A stretch of DNA of 51,125 nt from CAZJQD01 sp964548165 [NCBI: uncultured bacterium] (GCA_964548165.1 CAZJQD010000003.1:55495-106619), one strand, 5' to 3'. Numbered from the stretch's first letter, positions 1 to 8,824 are shown. Numbers and translations are program-made. The notes: generated by a model from the letters alone, not told the origin.

Positions 1-254
1 GAGTGCCAGACGCGGATGACCGTGGGGGAGTGAGGAGAAGACGTGGCAGGGCGGGGTTCACTCGCGTCCAGGCCGGGTCCAGGCACGCGCGCGGGAACCC
101 ATTCCGGCTTAGCCGCGGGAACGGGAGGCACAGCGGCGGGCGCTACCAGGGCGACGGCAGGACCCGCAAAAAGGTCGGCGCGGCTGACAAGGACTCCCCC
201 GCGCGCCAGGACCGGGACGCTCAAGACCGCCGCGGCGCAGAACAAGCCGGTCAT
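1..254 (-). CDS. Partial secreted or membrane-anchored protein (5' end of gene; runs off left edge)
   Basis: On the minus strand an open frame runs from an ATG at 254 to the left edge without a stop. The same frame is open back to an ATG at 386, but GC-rich third positions only become consistent from about 254-272. The visible N-terminus has a hydrophobic stretch like a signal peptide or anchor (MTGLFCAAAVLSVPVLA), followed by an Ala/Pro/Val-rich linker. I do not recognise a family, because the folded part would lie outside the window. No good ribosome binding site is visible, so the start is uncertain (GTG at 272 and ATG at 386 are alternatives). The plus strand here is also open, but its translation is Arg/Gly-rich and low-complexity. 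Confidence 0.4.
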   Translation of the reverse strand, partial: MTGLFCAAAVLSVPVLARGGVLVSRADLFAGPAVALVAPAAVPPVPAAKPEWVPARVPGPGLDASEPRPATSSPHSPTVIRVWH

Positions 255-558
255 CCAAGAGCGACCGTTCACCGGCCCATCCCAGGGGACAGCGGCCTCC
301 AAGCCCGGTTTGCGCGCCTGTTCATCGCTCCCCAGTATACCGCGTCGATCGGCGCTCCCAAGGCGACTTTTCAGGTGAATACCCATAGGCAGGGCTGAAT
401 TGAACCGTTATAGTTCGGGGCAGTTAAGTGCCGGGAAACACCCGGTCGGGGGATTCCTTCGTCCGGAAACGTCGGTCCGCTGTCTCGGATCGACCGCACG
501 GCTCAGCCTGCTGAGCTCTGCGCAGTCATTTTCCCGGGCAAAAGAGGAGGTTCGTATT
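255..558 (+). promoter_or_regulatory. Upstream region and structured leader of the cold-shock gene
   Basis: The first part is probably the N-terminal or upstream region of the divergent gene. A candidate promoter is TAGGCA (386-391), 17 bp, TATAGT (409-414), which would start a transcript near 421. That gives a leader of about 138 nt before the csp ATG. Two hairpins are visible: CCGGG-AAACA-CCCGG (431-445) and GCTCAG-CCTG-CTGAGC (501-516). Long structured leaders that change fold with temperature are typical of cold-shock genes; that this leader does so is inferred. Confidence 0.4.
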
Positions 559-765
559 ATGGCTACCGGTCGCGTCAAGTGGTTCAACGCTCAGAAGGGT
601 TTCGGGTTCATCACTCAGGAGGGCGGCGAGGATGTCTTCGCGCATTTCTCCGCCATCAAGTCCGACGGATACAAGTCGCTCAACGAGGGTGATGCCGTCG
701 AGTTCGAGGTCAAGAAGGGTGACAAGGGCCTCCAGGCGGAGAACATCCGGGTCATCAAAGCCTGA
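559..765 (+). CDS. csp: Cold-shock protein (CspA family)
   Basis: A 68-residue single-stranded nucleic-acid-binding OB-fold protein, the normal length for CspA. It begins [18 protein letters not shown], containing RNP1 (KGFGFI), followed by the RNP2-like VFAHFSAI; these carry the aromatic residues that stack on RNA or ssDNA bases. The ATG at 559 is chosen because GAGGAGG (544-550) lies 8 nt upstream; the frame is open further upstream but that part has no family similarity. It probably acts as an RNA chaperone in the cytoplasm. The gene stands alone, followed by a strong hairpin terminator, and converges with the Hsp20 pair on the other strand. Confidence 0.97.
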   Translation: MATGRVKWFNAQKGFGFITQEGGEDVFAHFSAIKSDGYKSLNEGDAVEFEVKKGDKGLQAENIRVIKA

Positions 766-780
766 TTTAGTCCGTAGACA

Positions 781-810
781 AAAGCCCACGGCGGAAACGC
801 CGTGGGCTTT
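781..810 (+). terminator. Intrinsic terminator after csp (bidirectional)
   Basis: A perfect 13-bp stem, AAAGCCCACGGCG / CGCCGTGGGCTTT, closed by a GAAA tetraloop, 15 nt after the csp stop. The stem ends in T residues on the plus strand and, being symmetric, could also stop transcripts from the Hsp20 genes arriving on the minus strand. Confidence 0.9.
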
Positions 811-871
811 ATCATTGGCGATGCAATCATCGAGCAGGCGCCCCCTGCGCGGGGGCTCCTGCCCTTCCGAT

Positions 872-1297
872 TCAGGCCGGCCGCACGTTGATCTTCCGTG
901 CCCGCGCCGCCGTTTCCCTCGGCAGAAATACCTCCAGCACCCCCCACTGCACGCGCGCCTCGATGGCGTCACGATCCACGTCGCGCCCCAGGAGGAACGT
1001 GCGCTCGTAGTCCACGGGTTCATACTCGCGGTAGATCGCCTGCAATCCCGTCGGCGCCTCCGAGGCATTCCGCCCCCTCAGTGTCAGGACGTCGCGATCC
1101 ACGACGACCTCGACCCCGTCCGATTTCACCCCCGGTAGATCCGCGCGGATCAGGATTCCCTCTTCCCGCTCGAGAATGTCGACCACGGGCGTGGTGACGC
1201 GCCTTCGGGCAAATCGCTCCGCGCCCTGCCCGCTTCCCCGCGTCAGCTCCGTCGACTCGCCCGGGCTCACCGCCAGGCTCTCCTTCTTGCTCGTCAT
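872..1297 (-). CDS. Small heat shock protein, Hsp20/alpha-crystallin family (second copy)
   Basis: A 141-residue ATP-independent holdase chaperone. The alpha-crystallin domain runs from about residue 37 (VVDILEREEGILIRADLPGV) to the end, with the conserved G-x-L near the C-terminus (WGVLEVFLP). The ATG at 1297 is preferred because AGGAGGT lies 7 nt upstream. A GTG at 1327 that overlaps the preceding stop (GTGA) would add ten residues and is an alternative. It lies directly downstream of another Hsp20 gene with almost no gap, so the two are surely co-transcribed. The two copies differ clearly in sequence, so this is not a recent duplication. Confidence 0.92.
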   Translation of the reverse strand: MTSKKESLAVSPGESTELTRGSGQGAERFARRRVTTPVVDILEREEGILIRADLPGVKSDGVEVVVDRDVLTLRGRNASEAPTGLQAIYREYEPVDYERTFLLGRDVDRDAIEARVQWGVLEVFLPRETAARARKINVRPA

Positions 1298-1323
1298 CTT
1301 CGCACCTCCTCTCGCGTTCCCGC

Positions 1324-1761
1324 TCACGCCGCCTTCACCGTGATCCGACGCGGCCGATCCTCCTTGGCGCGGGGGAAGGTCAACGTCAACACGCCATCCG
1401 TCGTAACCGCCGCCACGTGCTCGGCATCCACGCGGTATGGGAGCGTCAGCGACCGCACGGCCGCGCCGCGGGCGCGCTCGCGCCGGAGCCAGGTCGTATT
1501 CGCCTGCCCCTTCTTCGCCTTCTCCTTGCTCTCCACGTCCTCCTCGGTCCGGGCAATCTTTAGCACCAGGGTGTCGCCCGTCACCGAGACCTCGATGGCG
1601 TCCGGGTCCACGCCGGGAACCTCGGCCGTCACCACCAGTCGCTCGTCGTCGGCCCAGACATTCATGGGCACCGACGCGTGCCGCGACTCGTGGAAGACCG
1701 TCCGAAACGTGTCGTCAAGCTCGCGCCGAAACCTGTCGAGTAGCCAATCCTCCGTCCTCAT
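1324..1761 (-). CDS. Small heat shock protein, Hsp20/alpha-crystallin family (first copy)
   Basis: A 145-residue Hsp20 chaperone. It has a short N-terminal arm, then the crystallin domain from about residue 32 (PMNVWADDERLVVTAEVPGV), a charged Glu/Lys-rich insert at about 75-90, and a C-terminal DGVLTLTFPRAKE strand motif. AGGAGGT ends 6 nt before the ATG. It is the first gene of an Hsp20 pair; the second begins at or just after its stop. Pairs of divergent Hsp20 proteins often form mixed oligomers, which is an inference here. The upstream 200 bp hold no CIRCE element. Confidence 0.93.
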   Translation of the reverse strand: MRTEDWLLDRFRRELDDTFRTVFHESRHASVPMNVWADDERLVVTAEVPGVDPDAIEVSVTGDTLVLKIARTEEDVESKEKAKKGQANTTWLRRERARGAAVRSLTLPYRVDAEHVAAVTTDGVLTLTFPRAKEDRPRRITVKAA

Positions 1762-1892
1762 GGCCCACCTCCTGGAATCGTGATGCGGGACTTCGTCCCA
1801 CTACGCGGACACAGCAACGGGTATGCCGTTGACGTCGTAACAGTCTATCTCTAATATTTTCAGCATTCGATGGCGTCATCACTCTGCCGAAA

Positions 1893-1920
1893 TGTCAATT
1901 GCCGCCAATGAAAGTGTCAA
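1893..1920 (-). promoter_or_regulatory. Tandem TTGACA boxes upstream of the Hsp20 pair
   Basis: Between trpF and the Hsp20 genes, the minus strand holds two TTGACA boxes (1920-1915 and 1898-1893) at 22-bp spacing, each followed by a similar TTTC..GGC stretch. The match to a sigma-70 -35 element is perfect, but no good -10 follows at 17-18 bp. They may be overlapping promoters or a direct-repeat binding site. No sigma-32-type or CIRCE sequence is seen. Confidence 0.3.
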
Positions 1921-1961
1921 TCAGGCAATGGCCGGGAGTAGGGCTCTACCGGCGAGGATTG

Positions 1962-2585
1962 CTAAGTGAGCGCGGAGCCCGCCGTATTCCGGATGAACTC
2001 CTCCACCAGGCGTGGATCCTTGACGCCCGGCGACGACTCCACGCCCGAAGCGACATCGACGGCCCAGGGATGGAATCTTGCGACAATGGCTCCCACGGTC
2101 GAGGGCTTGAGGCCCCCGGCCAAAAGGTAGAGGCGAGCGATATGGTCGAGGAGCGAGGCGGGGACCGCGCGACCCGTCCCGCCGTGCATGCCCTCGACCT
2201 TGGCGTCAACGAGCACGAGTTCGCCCGGCCACGCCGAGATCTCTTTCAGATCCTCTTCGTCACCCAGGCCGAAGCCGCGGATGACAGGAACGCCGTCGAT
2301 GAGCCCCTCTTCTCCCCAGGCCCCGTGAATCTGGACGAAATCCGGGCGCACGCGATCGATGGCGGTCGCCAGGTCGGTGACATCCGGCAGGACCACCACG
2401 AGAACGATGCGCGGGGGATCCGGGAGCGCGCGGAGCCGAGCCGCGATCGCGGCGGCGTCCGCAACAGAAACACTCCGTGGCGATCGGGGCCAGATGTTCA
2501 GACCGATGAGGTCGGCGCCGGCATCCGCCGCGTGGAGGGCCTCCTCCGCCGTCCGCAAGCCGCAGATCTTGACCCGCGTCGTCAT
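1962..2585 (-). CDS. trpF: Phosphoribosylanthranilate isomerase
   Basis: Catalyses the Amadori rearrangement of N-(5'-phosphoribosyl)anthranilate to CdRP, the third step of tryptophan synthesis. The protein has 207 residues, the usual length for this (beta/alpha)8 enzyme. Hallmarks are the N-terminal VKICGLR with the catalytic Cys, and the catalytic Asp in VLVDAKVEGMHGGTGR, which continues into the phosphate-binding GGTG loop. The C-terminal LAGGL and DVASGVES segments form the second phosphate site. It follows the LysM/FecR gene by 23 nt and lies downstream of trpE-trpG, but trpD, trpC, trpB and trpA are not in the window. Confidence 0.96.
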   Translation of the reverse strand: MTTRVKICGLRTAEEALHAADAGADLIGLNIWPRSPRSVSVADAAAIAARLRALPDPPRIVLVVVLPDVTDLATAIDRVRPDFVQIHGAWGEEGLIDGVPVIRGFGLGDEEDLKEISAWPGELVLVDAKVEGMHGGTGRAVPASLLDHIARLYLLAGGLKPSTVGAIVARFHPWAVDVASGVESSPGVKDPRLVEEFIRNTAGSALT

Positions 2586-2608
2586 GGCCGCCGCGACTCG
2601 TTCACGGG

Positions 2609-4507
2609 TCAGAGCGAACCGAGGAGGGCCCCGATACCGATGAGGAAGATGTCCTTGAGAAACTCCCGCTGGGTGGACGGCAAGACTCCGCCGTTCTCGG
2701 CAGTAACGCCGCGCCCGCGCGCCTCGATGACGGTTCCCCGCGTCTCGAGGATAATCGCATTACCGTCGCGGTCGGCCACTTCCAGCCGCGTCACCCGGTA
2801 CATGCCCTGGGTGAGGCGAGCGGGGGTCTTGAAGGTGAAGAGATACTCGCCGCCCGCCGAGAGCGATTGCGCCGTGAGGTCCAGGACGGCGCTGTCCGGT
2901 CCCTGGAGGCTGATGGACGCCGTGGAGGCATCGCCCAGGCCGGTTCCGCGGTCGCGCGCCCGCACGAAGATGGAGACGTTCTCGTCGGCGCCGACGCGTT
3001 CGGGCGTGGAGCGAATCGCCAGGATCTCGGGCGGCGCCAGGTCGAGCGCGATCGCCAGCGAACCGCCTGCCACCCGCTGGCCGGAGACTTCCCACACCCA
3101 CGCGATGCGGTTGGCGCCATCGGCGAGCTCCATCGATTCCGCGGCCGCCGAACCGTCGATCAGAACCTGGCCGGTCGGCACCAGCACGGTGACGGGAACA
3201 CGCCGGCCCGGCGCTCGCCCCGCGATCGCGATCCCGCCGCGCGACGCGGCGCCGCCGTCACGGACACGCGCTTCCACGCCCACGATCGTGAGCCCGTCCA
3301 GGGGACCGAGATCGAGGACGAAATCGCCGCCCTCATCGGCGGTCAGGCGGAGCCCGCCGGCCAGGATCTTCGCTCCGGGTGCCGTCACGCCGCGCAGCTT
3401 CCAGCTCCCGCCCTCGTGTACGGGCGGATTGAGCGACAGGGGCGGTGGGCGCTGATCGATCGTGAATCGCGCCAGGGGCGAGGGCGAGGCCTCGGCCGAT
3501 CCGCGAGGAGTCACTCGCCAGCCGTATGACCCATCCGGTATTCCCCGAACCTCCAGGGAGTTGTTCGCCACTTCCTGCCGGAGCTCGGGTTGTCCCGACG
3601 CTTCAGGCGTCAACTGCAGGAGGTAGCCCCGCGCGCCGGGTGCGGCCTGCCACTCGAACTGCACATCGCGTTCGAGGAGCGTCACGCCGTCCGCCGGACG
3701 CACGAGCCGAACGGGCGATGACCGAACCAGGACCTCGGCGGCAGAACCGGGTCGAACCGTCGCCACGCTACCGGCCTCGACAGGCACGCGTTGTCCGTCG
3801 GGCCCCACGAGCTCGGCCCCGCCGGTCAGGACCGTGACGCGGAGCGTGCCGGCGGCGTCGATCTGGAGCCGGACCTCGCCGGGCTGAATCCGCACGTGAG
3901 CGGCGCGCGCCTCGACCTGCACGGATGTCAGCGAGGAGCGGAGCGTAAGGTCGCCGAGGTCCAGGCGGAACTTCGCGCGACGGGGCTCCGCCGAGAGTTC
4001 ACTCACGCTCATGACCGTGAACGTCCCCAGCTCGCCCACCAGGTCGTCGGCCACGAAGTCAGCGCGCCCCGTGTTGGCCGTCATCACCGCCAGCCCCGGC
4101 TCAAACCGCGTCGCGCCGACCATGTCCGTCCAGATCGTGGAACCCGCAACGCGCTGGCGAACAGCACCCGTGATCCGGCGAAGAGAGGGCTGGCCCATGA
4201 GGTGCGCGGTGAGGGGGCCCGAGGGAAGTGACGGAGTTCCCATCCCTTCGTCGCCGCCAGGCAACAGCAGGCGCTGGCCGGCTTGGAGACGGCGCGGATC
4301 GGCGATGTTGTTGAGCTGGGCAAGCTCCGTCCATCGTTCCATCGATCCCAGCTCGCGCTGGGCGATGAGCGAGAGCGATTCGCCTTCGCGCACGACGATC
4401 TCGCGCGCAACCGCCGACGGAACGGCTCCAGCGAGCGCGATAAGCGCGACCCATGCCGCGAGTAGGCCCGTTCTCTGGAGCCATGAATGCCTGAAACCGC
4501 CCATCAT
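2609..4507 (-). CDS. Secreted LysM and FecR domain protein
   Basis: A 632-residue exported envelope protein. It has a signal peptide (LLAAWVALIALAGAVPSAVA), then a LysM peptidoglycan-binding domain at about 36-84 (VREGESLSLIAQRELG ... LQAGQRLLLPG). A FecR-like beta domain at about 105-260 includes repeated 'VRLQIDAAGTLRVTVLTG' strands. FN3/Ig-like sandwiches follow from about 265 to 590, and a hydrophobic C-terminal tail (IFLIGIGALLGSL) could be a membrane anchor. Periplasmic LysM-FecR proteins of this type are common in delta-proteobacterial and FCB genomes and mostly unassigned; a cell-wall scaffold or sensor role is inferred. It sits oddly between trpG and trpF, 23 nt before trpF. Confidence 0.85.
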   Translation of the reverse strand: MMGGFRHSWLQRTGLLAAWVALIALAGAVPSAVAREIVVREGESLSLIAQRELGSMERWTELAQLNNIADPRRLQAGQRLLLPGGDEGMGTPSLPSGPLTAHLMGQPSLRRITGAVRQRVAGSTIWTDMVGATRFEPGLAVMTANTGRADFVADDLVGELGTFTVMSVSELSAEPRRAKFRLDLGDLTLRSSLTSVQVEARAAHVRIQPGEVRLQIDAAGTLRVTVLTGGAELVGPDGQRVPVEAGSVATVRPGSAAEVLVRSSPVRLVRPADGVTLLERDVQFEWQAAPGARGYLLQLTPEASGQPELRQEVANNSLEVRGIPDGSYGWRVTPRGSAEASPSPLARFTIDQRPPPLSLNPPVHEGGSWKLRGVTAPGAKILAGGLRLTADEGGDFVLDLGPLDGLTIVGVEARVRDGGAASRGGIAIAGRAPGRRVPVTVLVPTGQVLIDGSAAAESMELADGANRIAWVWEVSGQRVAGGSLAIALDLAPPEILAIRSTPERVGADENVSIFVRARDRGTGLGDASTASISLQGPDSAVLDLTAQSLSAGGEYLFTFKTPARLTQGMYRVTRLEVADRDGNAIILETRGTVIEARGRGVTAENGGVLPSTQREFLKDIFLIGIGALLGSL

Positions 4508-4612
4508 TCGCCGATTTCGAGTTTACAGGCCGAGCCCCCCGCCTGCAAACCCCGAATCCTCACCTTGAACTCCGGAGAATGCATTACCGCCCGCTCCCTA
4601 CGGTCGCTTGAG

Positions 4613-4713
4613 CCGCAGAGGACGCTGAGAAGGGCCAGAAATGGAAGCTCGTTCGACAGCCCGGATGAATCGCCATTCCAATCCATTTCTCTGCGTCCTC
4701 AGCGTCTCCGCGG
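4613..4713. repeat. Imperfect inverted repeat of the widespread 'CCGCGGAGACGC..GAGGACGCAGAG' type
   Basis: The two arms are at 4613-4645 and 4682-4713, and the arms are nearly complementary (CCGCAGAGGACGCTGAG against CTCAGCGTCTCCGCGG, plus a shared AAATGGA). Sequences of this kind recur between genes in many environmental bacterial genomes. It lies in the 260-bp gap between trpG and the LysM gene, so it may act as a terminator or processing hairpin. The rest of the gap shows nothing coding. Confidence 0.6.
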
Positions 4714-4767
4714 TGCATGCTTGTCGGGGATTCAGGCCCGCACTTTCGGGCGATGCCGGCGGTTCGC

Positions 4768-5432
<665 letters not shown>

Positions 5433-5436
<4 letters not shown>

Positions 5437-6935
5437 AACGACTCCTCCGCCCACGCCAGGGCCTTGAGCATCGCTCGGGCCTTGTTCTTCGTCTCCTCGT
5501 ATTCGTTCTCGGGGACCGAGTCGTACACGATCCCGGCGCCCGCCTGGACGTGCGCGGTGCCGTTCTCGAGCAGGACCGTCCTGAGGACAATGGCCGTATC
5601 CGCGTTGCCGTCGAAACCGATGTAGCCGACGGCGCCCGCGTACGGTCCCCGCGCGTCCGGCTCGAGCTCGGCGATGATCTCGGTCGCGCGGATCTTCGGC
5701 GCGCCCGAGACCGTCCCGGCGGGGAAGCAGGCCCGGATCACGTCGTAGGCGGACTTTCCCGCCGCCAGCTTTCCGGTCACGTTGGAGACGATGTGCATCA
5801 CGTGGCTGTAACGCTCGATGGTCTTGAGTTCATCGACGCTGACGGAGCCAGGCGCGCTCACCCGGCCCACGTCGTTGCGCCCGAGATCCACGAGCATGAT
5901 GTGCTCGGCCAGTTCCTTGGCGTCCGCGAGGAGCTCGGTCTCGTTGGCCCGATCCTCCGCGGCATCCGCGCCGCGCGGACGCGTCCCCGCGATCGGGCGA
6001 AGCGTGATCTGGCCGTCCTCCACCCGCACCATGACCTCGGGAGAGGAACCGGCCACGGAGAATCCCTCGCCGCCTGCCTCCTGGCCCGGAAACTTCAGGT
6101 AGTAGAGATAGGGGGAAGGATTGATGGCGCGCAGGGCGCGGTAGACGTCGAAGGGCTTGGCACGACAGGAGCGATGGAAGCGCTGGGACAGGACGACCTG
6201 GAAGATATCGCCCGCCGCGATGTACTCCTTGGCCTTTCTCACGGCATCGATGAACTGCTCGCGGGTCATGTTCGACCCGGTTTCAGACCCCGTCTCAGAC
6301 CCCGTCTCCGGCGAGGGGGCTACGGCCGCGGAATCTCCCGCCGCCGCGGGCTCGATCCGGGGATTTCGCAGGACCGCGATCAGCCGGCCGACCTCGGCAA
6401 CGGCCGAGTCGTAGGCGGCATCGATATTTCCACCGGTGATGTCCGCGTGAACGATAACGCGCACCCGGCGCTTCAGGTTGTCGAAGACGATCAGCTTGCC
6501 CGCGATGAGAAACGCCGCCTCGGGAAACGGGCTGGCCCGACGCGTGGGAGCAAAAAGCTTCGGGCCGAGACAGGGCTCGAAATAGCCGAGCGTGTCGAAG
6601 CCGAGAAAACCGACCGCGCCCCCGATGAACCGCGGCAGGTCCGGATCCACGGCGACGCGAAACCGCGACAGCCGACGCTCGATCTCCCGAAGAGGGTCGA
6701 CACCCTTCGTCTGGATGATCTCCCAGGGATCGAGCCCGATGAACGAGTAGCGGCCGACCGTCTCGCCGCCCTCCACGGACTCCAGGAGAAACCCTGGTCG
6801 GTCCCCCACGAGCGCGAGGTAGGCGCCGATGGGAGTGGCCATGTCCGCGAGGATCTCGGCGTGGACGGGTATGAGATTCGCTTTCGAGGTCCGCGCCCGG
6901 AACTCGTCACGCGTCGGCCGGACAGAAAGGCTCAC
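5433..6935 (-). CDS. trpE: Anthranilate synthase component I
   Basis: Converts chorismate to anthranilate with ammonia from TrpG, the committed step of tryptophan synthesis. The protein has 500 residues. The N-terminal regulatory part has [19 protein letters not shown], which holds the LLES element of the tryptophan feedback site and marks TrpE rather than PabB. The C-terminal chorismate-binding domain has [28 protein letters not shown] and [18 protein letters not shown] start overlaps the hisIE stop by four bases (GTGA), implying translational coupling. A short Glu/Thr/Ser-Gly repeat ([12 protein letters not shown], about residue 220) forms the linker between the two domains. Confidence 0.97.
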
Positions 6936-7675
6936 GACTGCCCCTCCCCCATCCGCGATGGGTCTCCCATCCGCGATGGGTCTTCCGGTTCGACGGATCC
7001 TGGCAGAGTCACCTGCGAGGCGTCGACGAGCGTCTTCGTGCCAGGGATGCGGCGCTTGCCGCGCCGTTCCGCCAACGCGGCCAGGACCTCGCGCAACCCG
7101 ACACCATGCCGTACGAGCAGCATCATCGTGTGGAACCAGAGATCGGCGACCTCCGTGGCCAGGTGAGCGCCATCCTCGGCCTCGCTGGCCAGGATCACCT
7201 CCAGCGTCTCTTCGTTGACCTTGCGTCGTATGTTCGCCGGATTCCCCTGCAGGAGGCGCGCGGTGTAGGAACCGGAATCAGCCCCCCGCATGCGGCCCCT
7301 CAGGACCTGCTCCAGCTCGGCGAGCAGTTCGGCGCCGGCCAGGTTGTCCCCGGGCGCGGCGTGCACGGTCGTGAAGAAGCAGGACGGGGCGCCCGTGTGG
7401 CACGTCGGGCCTTCGGGATCACAGTCATACACGATCGCGTCGCCGTCGCAATCGATCCGGACCGCGCGGATCCGCAGGCGATTGCCGGAAGTCTCCCCCT
7501 TCTGCCAGAGCTGTTGGCGGGAGCGAGAGAAGAAGTGAGCGAATCCCGTGCGGACCGTGGCCGTCAGCGCCTCGGCGTTGGCATAAGCGAGCATGAGGAC
7601 ATCGCCTCCGACCGCATGCCGCGCGACGACAGGAACCAGCCCCCGCTCATCGAATTTGACCTCCGCCAAGTCCAT
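6932..7675 (-). CDS. hisIE: Bifunctional phosphoribosyl-AMP cyclohydrolase / phosphoribosyl-ATP pyrophosphatase
   Basis: Catalyses the second and third steps of histidine synthesis in one 247-residue chain. The HisI domain (about 1-110) has the metal-binding DCDGDAIVYDCDP and CHTGAPSCF motifs. The HisE domain (about 118-210) has the NEETLEVILAS helix with its acidic metal ligands and EVADLWFHTM. The last 35 residues are a low-complexity tail with a duplicated DPSRMG unit (matching a 15-bp tandem repeat near 6956-6985) and are not part of the family. It starts a histidine-tryptophan unit hisIE-trpE-trpG; the other his genes are elsewhere. Confidence 0.95.
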   Translation of the reverse strand: MDLAEVKFDERGLVPVVARHAVGGDVLMLAYANAEALTATVRTGFAHFFSRSRQQLWQKGETSGNRLRIRAVRIDCDGDAIVYDCDPEGPTCHTGAPSCFFTTVHAAPGDNLAGAELLAELEQVLRGRMRGADSGSYTARLLQGNPANIRRKVNEETLEVILASEAEDGAHLATEVADLWFHTMMLLVRHGVGLREVLAALAERRGKRRIPGTKTLVDASQVTLPGSVEPEDPSRMGDPSRMGEGQS

Positions 7676-7802
7676 AAGACGGAAATGCTACGGGAGAACT
7701 TGGCGGGTGTCAGGCTCGCAGTTTTGCCGTTTCGTTTCCCTCTTTCAGGGCCCCGTGTCGACGCCAGACTCCGCTGGAGTTCTGCGCAAGACCGCGAGAC
7801 TC

Positions 7803-8723
7803 CTAGGCAACGCGCCGGACACCCTCGTAGAGCTGGCGGAGCGCGGGGAGCCGGAATCCGGCGCGTTCGCCGCGGCGGAGCGGTTCACCGAGGATGGCTT
7901 CATGCTCGATCGGCCGACCGTGGACGAAGTCGACCATCATCGAGGTGCGGTACGCACCCATCCGGGCCGTGGACTCGAAATTGGCGGGAATGAGCGCGGG
8001 ATCGAGCGTGACGCCATCGGAAGCGGCCGCGACGATGACCTCGCGCATGAGGGCCTCGGCCATCGTCTTCTTCTCGGGATCCCCCAGGATGATGTCGGTC
8101 GTGATGCCGCCGTAGTACACCGAGAGGCCGCTGAAAGGGACGTTCCAGAGGAGTTTCCCCCATTTCACCTCGTAAGGGTTGTCATGCAGCTTGGCGGTGA
8201 TACCAGCGGATTCCCAGAGAGCGCGCAGCTCGGCGAGCGGGACCGAGCCCTCAGGCGGGCGGCCCCAGGGCGCGAACCGGATGCCGCCCGACGCCGTATG
8301 CACAACGACGCCCGGCGCGATTCTTTCCGAGCAGATAAACGGCGCGCCGGCGACGACACGATCACCACCGACGATCTCCGCCAGTCGCTCTTCGTTGCCA
8401 AGTCCATTCAGCAGGCAGACGACGAGCGTCGCGGGCTTCAGGAGAGGAGGCAGGACCGTTCCCAGGCTATCCATGCCGCTCTCCTTGACGGCCACGAGCA
8501 CCACATCGGCCTGCGGCATGCTCGCCACGCGATCATGAACAGAGAGCCGGACGCGAAAATCCCCCTGCCAGCTCCGGACCTCGAGATCGTGATGAGAGAG
8601 ATGCGCGAAATCCGAGCGACAGAGAAAGTGGACTGGAAGACCAGCCGCCGCCAGCCGACCACCGTAGTAACAACCCACAGCTCCCGAGCCGATGACGGCA
8701 TGAATGGGGTCAGGCTTACACAT
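7803..8723 (-). CDS. panE: Ketopantoate reductase family protein (ApbA/PanE)
   Basis: Probable NADPH-dependent 2-dehydropantoate 2-reductase of pantothenate/CoA synthesis. The 306 residues include the Rossmann motif GSGAVGCYYGGRLA at about 12-25, LLNGLGNEE (family: (L/Q)NGxGN), and the catalytic Lys region EVKWGKLLWN at about 180. Several paralogues of this family act on other 2-oxo acids, so pantoate synthesis is likely but not proven. The first six codons (MCKPDP) lie wholly inside one arm of an inverted repeat, and the family fold begins immediately after. The native start was therefore probably displaced or supplied by that element. No Shine-Dalgarno sequence is evident. Confidence 0.85.
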   Translation of the reverse strand: MCKPDPIHAVIGSGAVGCYYGGRLAAAGLPVHFLCRSDFAHLSHHDLEVRSWQGDFRVRLSVHDRVASMPQADVVLVAVKESGMDSLGTVLPPLLKPATLVVCLLNGLGNEERLAEIVGGDRVVAGAPFICSERIAPGVVVHTASGGIRFAPWGRPPEGSVPLAELRALWESAGITAKLHDNPYEVKWGKLLWNVPFSGLSVYYGGITTDIILGDPEKKTMAEALMREVIVAAASDGVTLDPALIPANFESTARMGAYRTSMMVDFVHGRPIEHEAILGEPLRRGERAGFRLPALRQLYEGVRRVA

Positions 8724-8823
8724 TTACACTTTTGCCGAGGGGCCTGGATTTCCAGGGATATCAGCCATCCGCATTTCAAACCCGCGGCAACGCCCAAAGG
8801 TGTAAATGTGTAAGCCTGACCCC
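8706..8823. repeat. REP/MITE-like element with perfect 24-bp inverted arms
   Basis: Arm 1 at 8706-8729 and arm 2 at 8800-8823 are perfect reverse complements (GGGGTCAGGCTTACACATTT plus ACAC). The 70-bp interior has a second small palindrome, CCTGGA-TT-TCCAGG (8742-8755). It fills the space between the nfu stop (8825) and the reductase gene almost exactly. The GGGGTCAGGCTTACACATTT arm resembles non-autonomous elements mobilised by REP-associated tyrosine transposases; no transposase is present here, and the family name is my recollection, not a search result. Confidence 0.8.
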
Positions 8824-8824
8824 C

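Noticed and set aside
3-398. Plus-strand open frames at the left edge
   Set aside because: Products are Arg/Gly-rich without similarity, whereas the minus strand has a signal-peptide-like N-terminus in a frame with GC-rich third positions.
1762-1961. CIRCE element or sigma-32 promoter for the Hsp20 pair
   Set aside because: No TTAGCACTC-N9-GAGTGCTAA and no CTTGAA/CCCCAT pair is present; only tandem TTGACA boxes.
7676-7802. Terminator or attenuator before hisIE
   Set aside because: Only a 5-bp ACTCC/GGAGT stem without a T tract; no His- or Trp-rich leader peptide is seen.
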